Position numbers and translations under genes: made by a program. DNA of 64,000 bases from Pedobacter alluvionis (lineage in GTDB: Bacteria > Bacteroidota > Bacteroidia > Sphingobacteriales > Sphingobacteriaceae), in the NCBI RefSeq assembly GCF_003664035.1, contig NZ_RCCK01000010.1, positions 1,364,001-1,428,000 on the forward strand. Reading direction: 5' to 3'. A model generated the notes under the pieces. It made no database searches and was not told where the DNA came from. It saw nothing but the letters and a program-made list of their open reading frames with translations. Of this stretch, positions 8,083 through 17,017 are shown one piece after another; within the stretch, counting starts at the first letter, position 1; every line of letters begins with the position of its first letter.

Positions 8083-9174
8083 ATGTTTCAAACAGTATTA
8101 GGTGCTTATGGACTTAACGCAGAAAAATTTAAAATTGAACCTTTCGGCTCGGGATTAATTAACCATACCTGGAAAGTTTATAGTGAAAAATTAGCCTATA
8201 TCTTGCAAGAGGTGAATACAGCTGTTTTTCGCCAGCCTCAAAATATTGCTCAAAATATTAAGACCATAAAAAAATATCTCGATCAAACAGCCCCTGAATA
8301 TCTGTTTGTTGCCCCAATAACCGCGGCAAATGGAGATGATTTTGTAGTTATTGATAATCATTTTTACAGAATTTTTCCATTTGTCGAAAATTCTTGCACT
8401 GTCGATTTTGTACATCAGCCTGAGCAGGCTTATCATGCTGCCAGGCAGTTTGGTAAATTTACCCGGATGCTTAGTGCCTTTAACGTACAAAAATTAAAGC
8501 CTACCATCGAAGATTTTCATAACCTGCCTTTACGCGTAGAACAATTTAAAAAAGCATTAGCACAAACTAGCGATGAAAGGATTAGTGAGGCAAAGTTTGC
8601 CATCGAAGAAATTATCAGACATTACAATATAGAAGAACAGTTTGTCAAAATGGTAGATAGCGGTGCACTTAATTTACGTGTGATACACCACGATACCAAA
8701 ATTAGCAACGTATTGCTACAGGCCGAAACTGGCATAGGTTTATGCGTAATTGATTTGGATACCGTAATGCCGGGATACTTTATTAGCGATGTGGGTGATA
8801 TGATGCGTACCTATCTCTCTGAGGCCAATGAAGAAGAACAGGATTTTAGCAAAATAGCCATCAGGACAGATGTTTTTGCCGCAATACATAAAGGTTACAT
8901 GGAAGAAATGGACCAGGTTTTGGCCTTTACCGAAAAACATTTCTTTATTTATTCAGGTAAATTTATGATTTATATGCAGGCGGTAAGGTTTATAGCGGAT
9001 TTTTTAAATGGCGACATTTACTATAAAACGAATTATCCTAAACACAACCTGTTGAGGGGCTTAAATCAGATCGATTTACTGAATAAATACATTGCCAAAG
9101 AATCTGAATTTGAAGGAATTATTAAAAAGATTAATGAAAGTAGTGTGAATGATGCTAAAACTACATTAAACTAA
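8083..9174 (+). CDS. Aminoglycoside-phosphotransferase-fold sugar kinase (NahK-like)
   Basis: A ~363-aa kinase of the APH/choline-kinase fold. Near the N-terminus is the nucleotide-binding stretch FGSGLINHTWKVY. The catalytic loop reads IHHDTKISNVLL and the metal-binding motif CVIDLDTVMPG, followed by DVGDMMRTYLSE. This pattern is shared by bacterial N-acetylhexosamine 1-kinases (NahK) and homoserine-kinase-type enzymes. The neighbouring GH109-like gene favours N-acetylgalactosamine/N-acetylglucosamine as substrate, but that is inference. A TTG allows a longer frame from 8035; the ATG at 8083 (MFQTVLGAYGL) is the natural start. Confidence 0.75.
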   Translation: MFQTVLGAYGLNAEKFKIEPFGSGLINHTWKVYSEKLAYILQEVNTAVFRQPQNIAQNIKTIKKYLDQTAPEYLFVAPITAANGDDFVVIDNHFYRIFPFVENSCTVDFVHQPEQAYHAARQFGKFTRMLSAFNVQKLKPTIEDFHNLPLRVEQFKKALAQTSDERISEAKFAIEEIIRHYNIEEQFVKMVDSGALNLRVIHHDTKISNVLLQAETGIGLCVIDLDTVMPGYFISDVGDMMRTYLSEANEEEQDFSKIAIRTDVFAAIHKGYMEEMDQVLAFTEKHFFIYSGKFMIYMQAVRFIADFLNGDIYYKTNYPKHNLLRGLNQIDLLNKYIAKESEFEGIIKKINESSVNDAKTTLN

Positions 9175-9369
9175 TGTGGTAAGGTGTTCAGTTTTTTATG
9201 CTTCAGCGTTTAGGCTGGATATTCTTTAACTTTATAGTTTCATCCTCAATACTGTACGTAGCGAAATACCCTATGCTAGTTTGATTTAGCCTGGCTGAAT
9301 AATCTGACTGCAATTCATCCAAATTAGGCGTTTTTTTGATTTATTATTTTTAACGAGTCTAAATAATGT

Positions 9370-9377
9370 TAGCTTTG
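9370..9377 (+). promoter_or_regulatory. -7 box TAGCTTTG of the TonB receptor gene
   Basis: TAGCTTTG is a perfect TAnnTTTG box. With a start of transcription about 7 nt downstream it rules out the ATG at 9366 and supports the ATG at 9396. No well-spaced TTTG -33 element is visible. Confidence 0.5.
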
Positions 9378-9395
9378 CCGAAATTTAGAAATTGC

Positions 9396-11747
9396 ATGAA
9401 ACACCAATACATAAAATTTTTCGCCACTGCTTTTATTATGTTGTCAACAATTACCCTCTTCGCACAAACAGGGAAGGGAACAATTACCGGAAAAGTTGTC
9501 GATTCGTTAGGAAACAGTATAGCTTTTGTCAACATACAGGTTAAAAAACAAAATCTTAAAACCACTTCAGGTAAAACCGGAGCATTTAAGTTAATGGATG
9601 TACCAGCAGGAAACCAACAAATCAGGATTTCGATTACCGGCTACGATCAACTCGAACAAGTGGTGTCAGTTACAGCAAACGATACCACCCAGGTAACTTT
9701 TGTTTTAAAAGAGCAGCGCTCAGAACTCAATGATGTGATTGTTTCGGCGAGCAGAAGACCTGAATCTTTATCGCAAACACCATCTTCGGTAACGGTGCTT
9801 ACCGCAAAGGAATTGAATACACAATCTGCAATCAGTCCAAATTTGGCCAATATCCTTTCGTATAGTGTACCTGGATTGGGTTTCTCTACCAATCAAACGG
9901 GTAATTCTGGCCAGACTTTGCGTGGTAGAAATGTTTTGGTATTAATTGATGGTATTCCGCAATCTACGCCGTTAAGAGCTGGAGGAAGGGATATCCGCAG
10001 TATAGATCCTTCAGTGATTGAACGTGTAGAAGTAATTAAAGGTGCCACCGCGATTTATGGTAATGGTGCAGAAGGAGGTTTGATTAATTATATTACTAAA
10101 AAGGCCGACCAGGGAAAATCATTCGGAGGTTATTCTCAAGCCGGGATTACAGGAAACTTAAAAGGCGATAGCACCATTGGCTATCGTTTTTCGCAACAGC
10201 TTTATGGTAAAACGGGTAAATTTGATTACCTGGTAAGTGGGATGTTCGAGAAAACCGGCGTTTACCGCGATGCTGAAGGTTTGGTTATCTCGCCGGAATA
10301 TGGTTTGGGCGAAACCAGATCTTACAACGGATTTGTAAAATTGGGTTATAACTTTACGCCAAAACAACGTTTGCAGGTGATGTATAATTATTTCAGCTCC
10401 AGACAACACTCGAAATATATAACTAAAGATGGTGTTTACGGTCAATCGCCGGCTATTGGCATTTATGGAACAAGGCTGGGCGAAGATGAGGGAACCAGGT
10501 TTAACCACAATGCTAATTTACAATATACCAATCAACAGATTTTTGGTAAAACTGATTTAACGGCCAATGTATATTACCAGGACTTTTATACCATTTATTC
10601 CAACTCCGCATCATTTTTCGGAAGCGGCCAATCGGCTATTACCTCTACTAAAAAAGGTGCAAGGATAAACCTGAACACACCTTTTAAAGTTACGGATCAG
10701 GTACCTATGCAATTGAACTATGGTTTGGATTTAATGAACGATAAAACTGCTCAAAGTTTAACTGATGGTCGTTTATGGGTGCCAAATATGAATATGGTGA
10801 ACTTTGCACCTTATTTACAGGCTTCTGCAACTTTAATCAATGATTTAACCATAAAAGGAGGCTTAAGGGTCGAAAATATTAACATTGATGTAGACGATTT
10901 TAATACCCTGGCTACCGGTGCAAACGGTGCAGGAAGTATAGCGGTACAGGGTGGCAAATTAAACTACAATGCTTTGGTGTTTAATGCCGGAGCACGTTAC
11001 TCAAAATTTAAGTTTTTTAATCCTTTTATCAGTTATGCGCAGTCTTTCTCGGTATTTGAGTTGGGTAGGGTGTTAAGGGCGGCAAAAAGCAATACTTTAT
11101 CGCAGTTAGAAACTAAACCAATTATCGTAAATAATTACGAAGCGGGTTTTAGCAGTAGCGTAGGTAAACTGAATTTTAGTGCCGCTTACTATTACAGCAC
11201 TTCTAAACTGGGTGCCAATCTTTTAGAGGTAAATGGCACCTATATTTCTCAACGTATTCCTGAGCGTGTATATGGATTTGAAATCCAGGCTGATTATCAG
11301 TTACTACAGGAGCTAAGTATCGGTGGTAATTATGCACAAGTAGAAGGTAAAGGCGATGTAGACAATGACGGTAATTTTAACGGAGAGAAAGATGTGTATT
11401 TAAACACAACGCGTATCCCACCTTCAAAAACTACTGTTTATCTTAAGTATTCGGGAATTAAAAACTTAAGTTTGGATGTAAACTGGATGCGTGTCGGAAA
11501 TCGCGACCGTTTTAAAACCAATGCTGCTGGTAAATATTTAATCGGCGAAGGTCCGGTTAAAGCCTTCAATTTATTTAATGTTGCTGCAGTATATCAGGTT
11601 ACACAACCATTAAAACTATCGTTAGGAATAGAAAATTTATTGAATAAAGTTTATTACCCTGCTATTTCTCAGTTTTATGGCAGCAATGTAAATTATGTGA
11701 GAGGGAATGGACGCAGATTTAACCTCTCACTAGGCTACGCTTTTTAG
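9396..11747 (+). CDS. TonB-dependent receptor (siderophore/iron type)
   Basis: An outer-membrane receptor of ~783 aa. It has a signal peptide ending LFAQ, then a carboxypeptidase-regulatory-like domain (GTITGKVVDSLGN...) and the plug (SASRRPESLSQTPSSVTVL ... GRNVLVLIDGIPQ ... VIERVEVIKGATAIYGNGAEG). A large beta-barrel ends in FNLSLGYAF, with the terminal Phe. The plug is of the FhuA/FepA-like class rather than SusC. The next gene, a PepSY membrane protein, begins 3 nt after the stop, a pairing usual for ferric-siderophore uptake. The start is chosen at 9396 because the -7 box lies at 9370. Confidence 0.88.
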   Translation: MKHQYIKFFATAFIMLSTITLFAQTGKGTITGKVVDSLGNSIAFVNIQVKKQNLKTTSGKTGAFKLMDVPAGNQQIRISITGYDQLEQVVSVTANDTTQVTFVLKEQRSELNDVIVSASRRPESLSQTPSSVTVLTAKELNTQSAISPNLANILSYSVPGLGFSTNQTGNSGQTLRGRNVLVLIDGIPQSTPLRAGGRDIRSIDPSVIERVEVIKGATAIYGNGAEGGLINYITKKADQGKSFGGYSQAGITGNLKGDSTIGYRFSQQLYGKTGKFDYLVSGMFEKTGVYRDAEGLVISPEYGLGETRSYNGFVKLGYNFTPKQRLQVMYNYFSSRQHSKYITKDGVYGQSPAIGIYGTRLGEDEGTRFNHNANLQYTNQQIFGKTDLTANVYYQDFYTIYSNSASFFGSGQSAITSTKKGARINLNTPFKVTDQVPMQLNYGLDLMNDKTAQSLTDGRLWVPNMNMVNFAPYLQASATLINDLTIKGGLRVENINIDVDDFNTLATGANGAGSIAVQGGKLNYNALVFNAGARYSKFKFFNPFISYAQSFSVFELGRVLRAAKSNTLSQLETKPIIVNNYEAGFSSSVGKLNFSAAYYYSTSKLGANLLEVNGTYISQRIPERVYGFEIQADYQLLQELSIGGNYAQVEGKGDVDNDGNFNGEKDVYLNTTRIPPSKTTVYLKYSGIKNLSLDVNWMRVGNRDRFKTNAAGKYLIGEGPVKAFNLFNVAAVYQVTQPLKLSLGIENLLNKVYYPAISQFYGSNVNYVRGNGRRFNLSLGYAF

Positions 11748-11750
11748 GCA

Positions 11751-12842
11751 ATGAAGAATAGGAAATTTAAAAATACCATCAGGACCGTTCATCTCTGGCT
11801 CGGCCTGGCAACTGGCCTGGTGGTATTTATGATTAGTGTAACTGGTGCGCTTTATATCTTTGAAGAAGAAATCAGGGATTTTACACAAAAAGATTTCCGC
11901 TATGTAGAGCATCAGGAGAAGCCTTTTGTAGGTTTAGATAAAGTTATTTCAGGATTCGAAAAACTTTCGCCGAAAGATGAATTAAGGCTGATCAGAATTG
12001 AAGATGCCTTACCAAATGCAACGGTAGAACTTACCAGTAAAAAGGGTAAGGTTTACTATTTTAACCCTTACGATGCCACTTTAGTTAAAAAAGGTGGCGA
12101 AGATTGGCTTCAGGTAGTAGAACATCTCCATATCTCGCTATTGCTGGGTAAAACCGGGAAATTCATCATACAATGGTCGGTGGTTATTTTTGTACTGATG
12201 CTGATAACGGGACTTATACTCTGGTTTCCTGGCCAAATGCGCTTGTTAAAACAATCCTTAACCATTAAACGAAAAGCATCATTTAAACGACTGAATTATG
12301 ATTTGCATAATGTATTGGGTTTTTATGCTTCAGTTGTGTTACTGATTACCGCTTTGAGTGGTTTGTACTTTGCATTTAAAGAGGTGAAAAATGCAGCAAG
12401 CTTTTTTACGGGGAGTAAATTAGGACAGGGCAAAGCTATCGTTTCGGCCAAACCTACGCGTATCGATTCGGTACCTGTACGCTACAATAAAATTTATACC
12501 GAAGCCAAAATTAAATATCCTGGTGCTATTTCCACTAGTTTTTCGTTGCGTGGTAAAGGCGAACTGCGATTACGAATGATTTATCCTTACCGTTGGGCGC
12601 GCAAACAGAATACCTTTTTTTATGAGGAAGCTACTGGTAGCATGATCAGGGCCAAACTATATAAAGATTTTAACGGTGCCGATTTAATAGAAGCCACCAA
12701 TTATGATCTGCACACGGGCAGGCTTTTGGGCCTTCCGAATAAAATTCTTTCTCTTCTGGCAGCTTTGGTAGCAGCAAGTTTACCCATTACAGGTTTTATC
12801 ATCTGGTGGAAGAAAAGGAAAAAACACAAAAAGAAATCATGA
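11751..12842 (+). CDS. PepSY-associated membrane protein (PiuB-like)
   Basis: A 363-aa inner-membrane protein with about four helices: one near residues 15-35 (VHLWLGLATGLVVFMISVTG), a pair around 140-200, and a C-terminal one followed by a very basic tail (WWKKRKKHKKKS). The PepSY-TM hallmark LHxxL appears as VVEHLHISLLLG and, in the second half, YDLHNVLGF and YDLHTGRLLGLP. Members sit beside siderophore receptors and are thought to reduce or release iron from siderophores. It is in one transcription unit with the receptor. Confidence 0.85.
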   Translation: MKNRKFKNTIRTVHLWLGLATGLVVFMISVTGALYIFEEEIRDFTQKDFRYVEHQEKPFVGLDKVISGFEKLSPKDELRLIRIEDALPNATVELTSKKGKVYYFNPYDATLVKKGGEDWLQVVEHLHISLLLGKTGKFIIQWSVVIFVLMLITGLILWFPGQMRLLKQSLTIKRKASFKRLNYDLHNVLGFYASVVLLITALSGLYFAFKEVKNAASFFTGSKLGQGKAIVSAKPTRIDSVPVRYNKIYTEAKIKYPGAISTSFSLRGKGELRLRMIYPYRWARKQNTFFYEEATGSMIRAKLYKDFNGADLIEATNYDLHTGRLLGLPNKILSLLAALVAASLPITGFIIWWKKRKKHKKKS

Positions 12843-13109
12843 AATTTTAAATGCTGATTCCGCATAGGCTTTAAGCTGATTTAGAACCGATTGGCAAAAC
12901 TCATGTTGCATAGTCAAATCAAGGTTTGCAACGGGTTCAAAAATTTAAGTAAGCGTAACGGGGTTATCTCCTGTATAGATGATTAGGTTTTATAGCTTGT
13001 TGTCTAAAGTGTACGCAATTTACTTATGCTCAGTGTTTTGTTATAAGTTTCGATAAAATAAAAACTTTCATTTCCGTCTTTTTTGAGTATAATATACAAA
13101 AATCAAATT

Positions 13110-13117
13110 TAACTTTG
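13110..13117 (+). promoter_or_regulatory. Orphan -7 box TAACTTTG
   Basis: A perfect TAnnTTTG box with a TTTG (13082-13085) 24 nt upstream, slightly longer than usual spacing. No gene follows until 13543, so it would give a ~420-nt leader or a non-coding transcript. The rest of 12843-13542 is AT-rich, with repeated ATTGGTTATT words near 13257-13290. I see no credible gene in it; a 110-codon minus-strand frame overlapping the next gene is judged spurious. Confidence 0.35.
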
Positions 13118-13542
13118 GGTATTGTTTTTATTGGCATGAATTTTTGATTTCTATACTAAAACTTCGAATACCAGACATCTAACTTTCGGCCTTGTTCCAT
13201 TTATCATTAAGGAATTAAGAACATTAAGGTTTATTGATTAATCCTGGAACGATCGCTATTGGTTATTGCAAACTGATCATTGGTTATTATTTTCCATGAT
13301 CCCTTTTCCATCTTACATTTCTCATTCCTCGATCAAACAATTTTTCGGCAATGTCGTATACTAAGTCCTTAACTTCAAGCTTTACGTTTCTTATTGTAAT
13401 AAGGTCATAAAATAATTCGTTGAAAAATAATATTATCTTTTGCCAAAAAAAAACTGTAATTTTCTTTTGGTATTTATCACCGTTTAAATCCTCTTTTAAA
13501 TAGGTTAATTGCCTTGAAAAAATAACAAAAAAAAACGCTGTC

Positions 13543-14532
13543 ATGACCTCTAAATCAGGCTTTACCAAACTTAGTATCTCCGAATTTGAACAATGGATCG
13601 CCAACTTAAAAGTGGCCAAAACGATTTTATATATTCAACAACACCATACCTGGAACCCGAGTTACATCTCTTTTAAAAATGATAATCATTTTGAGTTGCA
13701 GTTGGCCATGAAAAATTATCATGTTAACAATAATGGTTGGATGGATATTGGACAGCATTTTACAACCTTTCCTGATGGCAGTATTTTAACCGGGAGGAGT
13801 TTGGAACAAACGCCCGCATGTATTTTTGGTTTTAATGCTAATGCCATCTGTATAGAAAACCTTGGTAATTTTGATTTAGGTAAAGATACCATGACAGCTG
13901 CCCACAAAGAAACCATTGTAAGAATTACAGCAGCTTTATGTAAAAAATTTAACATCCCGGTTAATAGCAATAAAATTGTTTACCATCATTGGTTTAACCT
14001 CTCTACGGGTGAACGCAATAACGGCACTAAAAACAATAAAACCTGCCCGGGTACAAATTTCTTTGGAGGCAACAAAGTAGCCGATTGTGAAAAAAACTTT
14101 TTGCCGCTTGTTACCAATATATTAGGCACTGTTGCTCCCTCAACAAATGTTTCCGTATTAAAATATGTTTATGTTACTGCCGATACCTTAAATATAAGAG
14201 AGGAGGCGAATATCCAAAGCAATAAAGTAAAAGGTATGGATGCAGCTACTTTGGGGGCTATCCTCAGGGTTTACGAAATTAAAAACGGCTGGTATAAAAT
14301 ATCTTCTTCTACCAATAACTGGGTAAATGCCTCTTATACAAAAGATGTAAAACGCTATACCATAAATACCAATGCGCTAAACGTGCGCAGTGGCCCAGGT
14401 ACCAACTATCCCAAAGTTGGTTCATTATCTAAAAACCAGGAAGTATTCGTAATCGAAGAAGAAAATAACTGGTTTAAAATTTCAGCAGATAATAAATGGG
14501 TCAAAAAAGAGTTTTTAACTATAATGAGGTAG
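13543..14532 (+). CDS. N-acetylmuramoyl-L-alanine amidase with two SH3b repeats
   Basis: A 329-aa protein. Residues ~1-190 form an amidase_2/PGRP-type domain (ILYIQQHHTWNPSY with the zinc His, GWMDIGQHFTTFPDGSI, ENLGNFD, KIVYHHWF, KTCPGTNFF). Residues ~205-329 are two bacterial SH3 domains, each with the DTLNIREEANIQSNK / NALNVRSGPGTNYPK signature. It should cleave peptidoglycan stem peptides. There is no signal peptide, which is unusual for a housekeeping amidase and usual for a phage endolysin or a delivered effector. It is the first gene of the 13.5-39.5 kb accessory locus. Confidence 0.85.
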   Translation: MTSKSGFTKLSISEFEQWIANLKVAKTILYIQQHHTWNPSYISFKNDNHFELQLAMKNYHVNNNGWMDIGQHFTTFPDGSILTGRSLEQTPACIFGFNANAICIENLGNFDLGKDTMTAAHKETIVRITAALCKKFNIPVNSNKIVYHHWFNLSTGERNNGTKNNKTCPGTNFFGGNKVADCEKNFLPLVTNILGTVAPSTNVSVLKYVYVTADTLNIREEANIQSNKVKGMDAATLGAILRVYEIKNGWYKISSSTNNWVNASYTKDVKRYTINTNALNVRSGPGTNYPKVGSLSKNQEVFVIEEENNWFKISADNKWVKKEFLTIMR

Positions 14533-14641
14533 ATTAAGAATTTAAAAATAAGACTGATTATTAATATTACACATGGTATTATTTATTGCTCACTTTAACT
14601 GTTTTGTTTTAAGCAATATTTAATAGTTCAGTTTTAGTCTC

Positions 14642-14671
14642 GTTGTAAGTTGGTTTCTATTAACTTACAAC
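14642..14671. terminator. Hairpin GTTGTAAGTT / AACTTACAAC
   Basis: A perfect 10-bp stem with a 10-nt loop lies ~110 nt after the amidase stop codon, followed by CTACCTTTTGGTTTTT. It is a plausible terminator between the amidase and the LytTR gene, though the T-tract is interrupted. Confidence 0.4.
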
Positions 14672-14822
14672 TACCTTTTGGTTTTTAAAATTAGTCATCA
14701 ACATATTAAACAGTGATGTTTATCCATGGCTTAAACGGCCCATGATGTTACTTGTGCGCTATTCTTATAACCGATTTTTACAAATGACACACATAATGAA
14801 AACCTATAATTGATCACACTCT

Positions 14823-15203
14823 ATGCTCTCTACACAAGCACAAGCCAAAAAACTAATTATCTCAAACAGTGATTACATTCATGTTGTACAGTTTGATGAA
14901 ATTGTTTTCTGCCAATCCGATGGATGTTATACCCATATTAACCTGCATAATGGACAAAAGCACACACTAGCCAAATCATTATCCAAAATCTGCGTGCAGC
15001 TTTCTTCCAACCAGTTTATCCGGATCAGCCAAACCTATCTCATTAATAAGGCTTTTGTAAATAAGATCGACCGGAAAAACAAGAATCTTTACCTTTTAGA
15101 CCGCATTATTGTTCCTTTTACCATTTCCCTTAAAAATTTAATGGAACTCATCAGCGATTCCATCCATCCTAAAATTAATTTAACAGATGCGGATAATGGC
15201 TAG
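14823..15203 (+). CDS. Stand-alone LytTR DNA-binding regulator
   Basis: A 126-aa protein that is almost entirely a LytTR domain: HVVQFDEIVFCQSDGCYTHI, LAKSLSKICVQL, FIRISQTYLINKAFVNKIDR, with the closing strand and helix (LKNLMELI). There is no receiver domain, so activity is probably set by its amount or by another partner. LytTR proteins bind pairs of direct repeats two helical turns apart. Such a pair (15213 and 15234, exactly 21 bp) lies just after this gene and again at 27158/27179. I infer it controls both arms of the giant-protein locus. Confidence 0.85.
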   Translation: MLSTQAQAKKLIISNSDYIHVVQFDEIVFCQSDGCYTHINLHNGQKHTLAKSLSKICVQLSSNQFIRISQTYLINKAFVNKIDRKNKNLYLLDRIIVPFTISLKNLMELISDSIHPKINLTDADNG

Positions 15204-15212
15204 AAATATATC

Positions 15213-15289
15213 AATACTTAACGGTTAGCGTAGAATACTTAAACGTTGCTTTTTGCATTTCGGTTTGGGTACAATTCGATCTATTTTTA
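15213..15289 (+). promoter_or_regulatory. LytTR-type operator and promoter block, copy 1
   Basis: Direct repeats AATACTTAACGGTTAG (15213) and AATACTTAAACGTTGC (15234) are spaced by exactly 21 bp. At +51 from the first repeat comes TTTGGGTA, then ATTCG and TATTTTTA (15282-15289), probably the -7 region. The same order and the same 51-bp distance recur at 27158, while the surrounding sequence has diverged. It precedes the 541-aa gene at 15342. Confidence 0.65.
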
Positions 15290-15341
15290 ACTATTACTTT
15301 AAGCGAAAAAGCTTAAAAATGTAAAGTTAATCCAGAAACCG

Positions 15342-16967
15342 ATGCCCGATCATTTTTGCCTGTATGGACCACCGTTTACCTTAAGTGGTGAAGTATATTT
15401 TAGCGACAATAATATTAGCTTTCAGGTTGATTTTAGTAACCCTGCTGATCAACAGAATATATTAGCATACGAATGGTATTTAAACGATACCCTCGTAATA
15501 GACGAGCGTAATGCCGGCTTTACAGGCAAAGTATATTGCGGCGGTCATAAAGTAGGGGTAAGGGTGTTAAGCAGCGAAGGCTGGTCGGGTATAAAAAGCC
15601 ATTCTTTTTATACCTGCAAAGCACCTCTTGCAATCATTATTCAGGGACCTGATTTTATCAACGAAGGCGAATCAGGTACCTACCTCGTTTTACAGCAATT
15701 ATCAGATAACACTGTAGAAGATCTAACTAGTAAATATACTTTTACAATTAACGGAGGAGCTAGTTTTAATGGCAATGTATTAACAACCATTAAAAATGAA
15801 GGCAGTTTCAGCGATGAAACCCTTACCATTACTGCTACTCCGGTTACAGGTAATCCGGTCACTAAAGAGGTAACCGTTAAAAATACTACTCAGTTTAATT
15901 CTGCTGTTCTGGTAGTAGATTTATTCAATGATACCAGTCTGAATGTAATTGGTTTGATCGATAATCCCGAAGTAACCGTTAACCACCAGCCTGTTTATAC
16001 CGGAAATAACTTTTTACCTGTATCAGTAATTGCTGAAAACGCCTATATGCTGGCATCAGACCTGATACCGGGATCAGCCACCAACTGGCGCTTTGAGTTT
16101 AACTTAGCTAAACTGATAACACAATATCCGAATACAACCGATTTTGTATTTTACATTAAAGGCCGTGGTGCGGCAGATCAAAGCTTAAGCGGAGCTTTCA
16201 GCTTAAAAACCAAAGAAGCTAAAATGATTATGTCTGGTGGTACTGGTAGTTATGTTCCGGATGTAGTTGGCGGTAATACAAATCACTACACCAACTTTAC
16301 TACCTATGTAGCAAAAGGTGCTAATGGAAGTTATTTAGAAGAAAATTTGCGGAACATTATCCGCTTCAACTATAATTTTCCAAGTGATACCTTAACTTTT
16401 ACTGCTGAGCAGATCATTATACCTGATTTTGACTATATGGCTGTCCGCTATCATTGGCTGCAAGGTGCGGGGAAGGACCTGGATATATTCGTTGGTTTTG
16501 AACAGACCGGAACGCCTTTCGATGGCATGTATGTCGGCTTTGGCGGACAGAACCGTACGGTTCCCCACGATACGGTTCCACCAAGCGATGCTTATCTCTG
16601 GTGGGCATCTGATAACCGGGGGCTGTCGGGTATCGAGGCCGTACTCATTGGTATGAAGAAATTTGTGTCTGCACAACAAAATTCTACAAATATCATACAG
16701 GTTGGTCTGTATGCGATATGGTACGATCCAGTTGAGACAGGCGATTTTAGCATTGAACTGGTAACCTATAAAGGGGGTACAATGCAACTAGTAGACACCA
16801 ACTTCGTTAATGATGGTGGAGTCCAGGTTTCTAACGATACGATTGCGTTAAACACAATGAAACATAGCAAGAGTGGTATGCTATCCAATTACTTTAAATT
16901 AGGAAGCCTGGTATATAATAAAACAACCAAAACCGCCACGCTTAATATAAATAATAGCAGTTTGTAG
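15342..16967 (+). CDS. 541-aa protein with PKD/Ig-like N-terminus, function unknown
   Basis: The protein starts MPDHFCLYGPPFTLSGEV with no signal peptide. Residues ~15-90 look like a PKD-type beta sandwich (NDTLVIDERNAG...VYCGGHKVGVRVLSSEGWSG). Residues ~95-180 form a second Ig-like unit (INEGESGTYLVLQQLSD ... LTITATPVTGNPVTKEVTV). The rest is beta-rich with no recognised family. Cys content is low and there is no secretion-tail motif. It is the first gene behind the LytTR-type operator; the next gene starts 50 nt later. I infer a structural or adhesive extracellular part delivered by a route other than Sec. Confidence 0.6.
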   Translation: MPDHFCLYGPPFTLSGEVYFSDNNISFQVDFSNPADQQNILAYEWYLNDTLVIDERNAGFTGKVYCGGHKVGVRVLSSEGWSGIKSHSFYTCKAPLAIIIQGPDFINEGESGTYLVLQQLSDNTVEDLTSKYTFTINGGASFNGNVLTTIKNEGSFSDETLTITATPVTGNPVTKEVTVKNTTQFNSAVLVVDLFNDTSLNVIGLIDNPEVTVNHQPVYTGNNFLPVSVIAENAYMLASDLIPGSATNWRFEFNLAKLITQYPNTTDFVFYIKGRGAADQSLSGAFSLKTKEAKMIMSGGTGSYVPDVVGGNTNHYTNFTTYVAKGANGSYLEENLRNIIRFNYNFPSDTLTFTAEQIIIPDFDYMAVRYHWLQGAGKDLDIFVGFEQTGTPFDGMYVGFGGQNRTVPHDTVPPSDAYLWWASDNRGLSGIEAVLIGMKKFVSAQQNSTNIIQVGLYAIWYDPVETGDFSIELVTYKGGTMQLVDTNFVNDGGVQVSNDTIALNTMKHSKSGMLSNYFKLGSLVYNKTTKTATLNINNSSL

Positions 16968-17017
16968 AGCAAAATACCACAAATTAAATTGTACAGCTTG
17001 CCAAGATATTTTTAAGC

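Noticed and set aside
9366..9395. Earlier ATG of the TonB receptor
   Set aside because: The perfect -7 box at 9370 would lie inside it, and the signal peptide is better from 9396.
13287..13619. 110-codon minus-strand frame overlapping the amidase start
   Set aside because: No recognisable domain, Phe/Ile-rich low-complexity middle, and antisense overlap with a well-supported gene.
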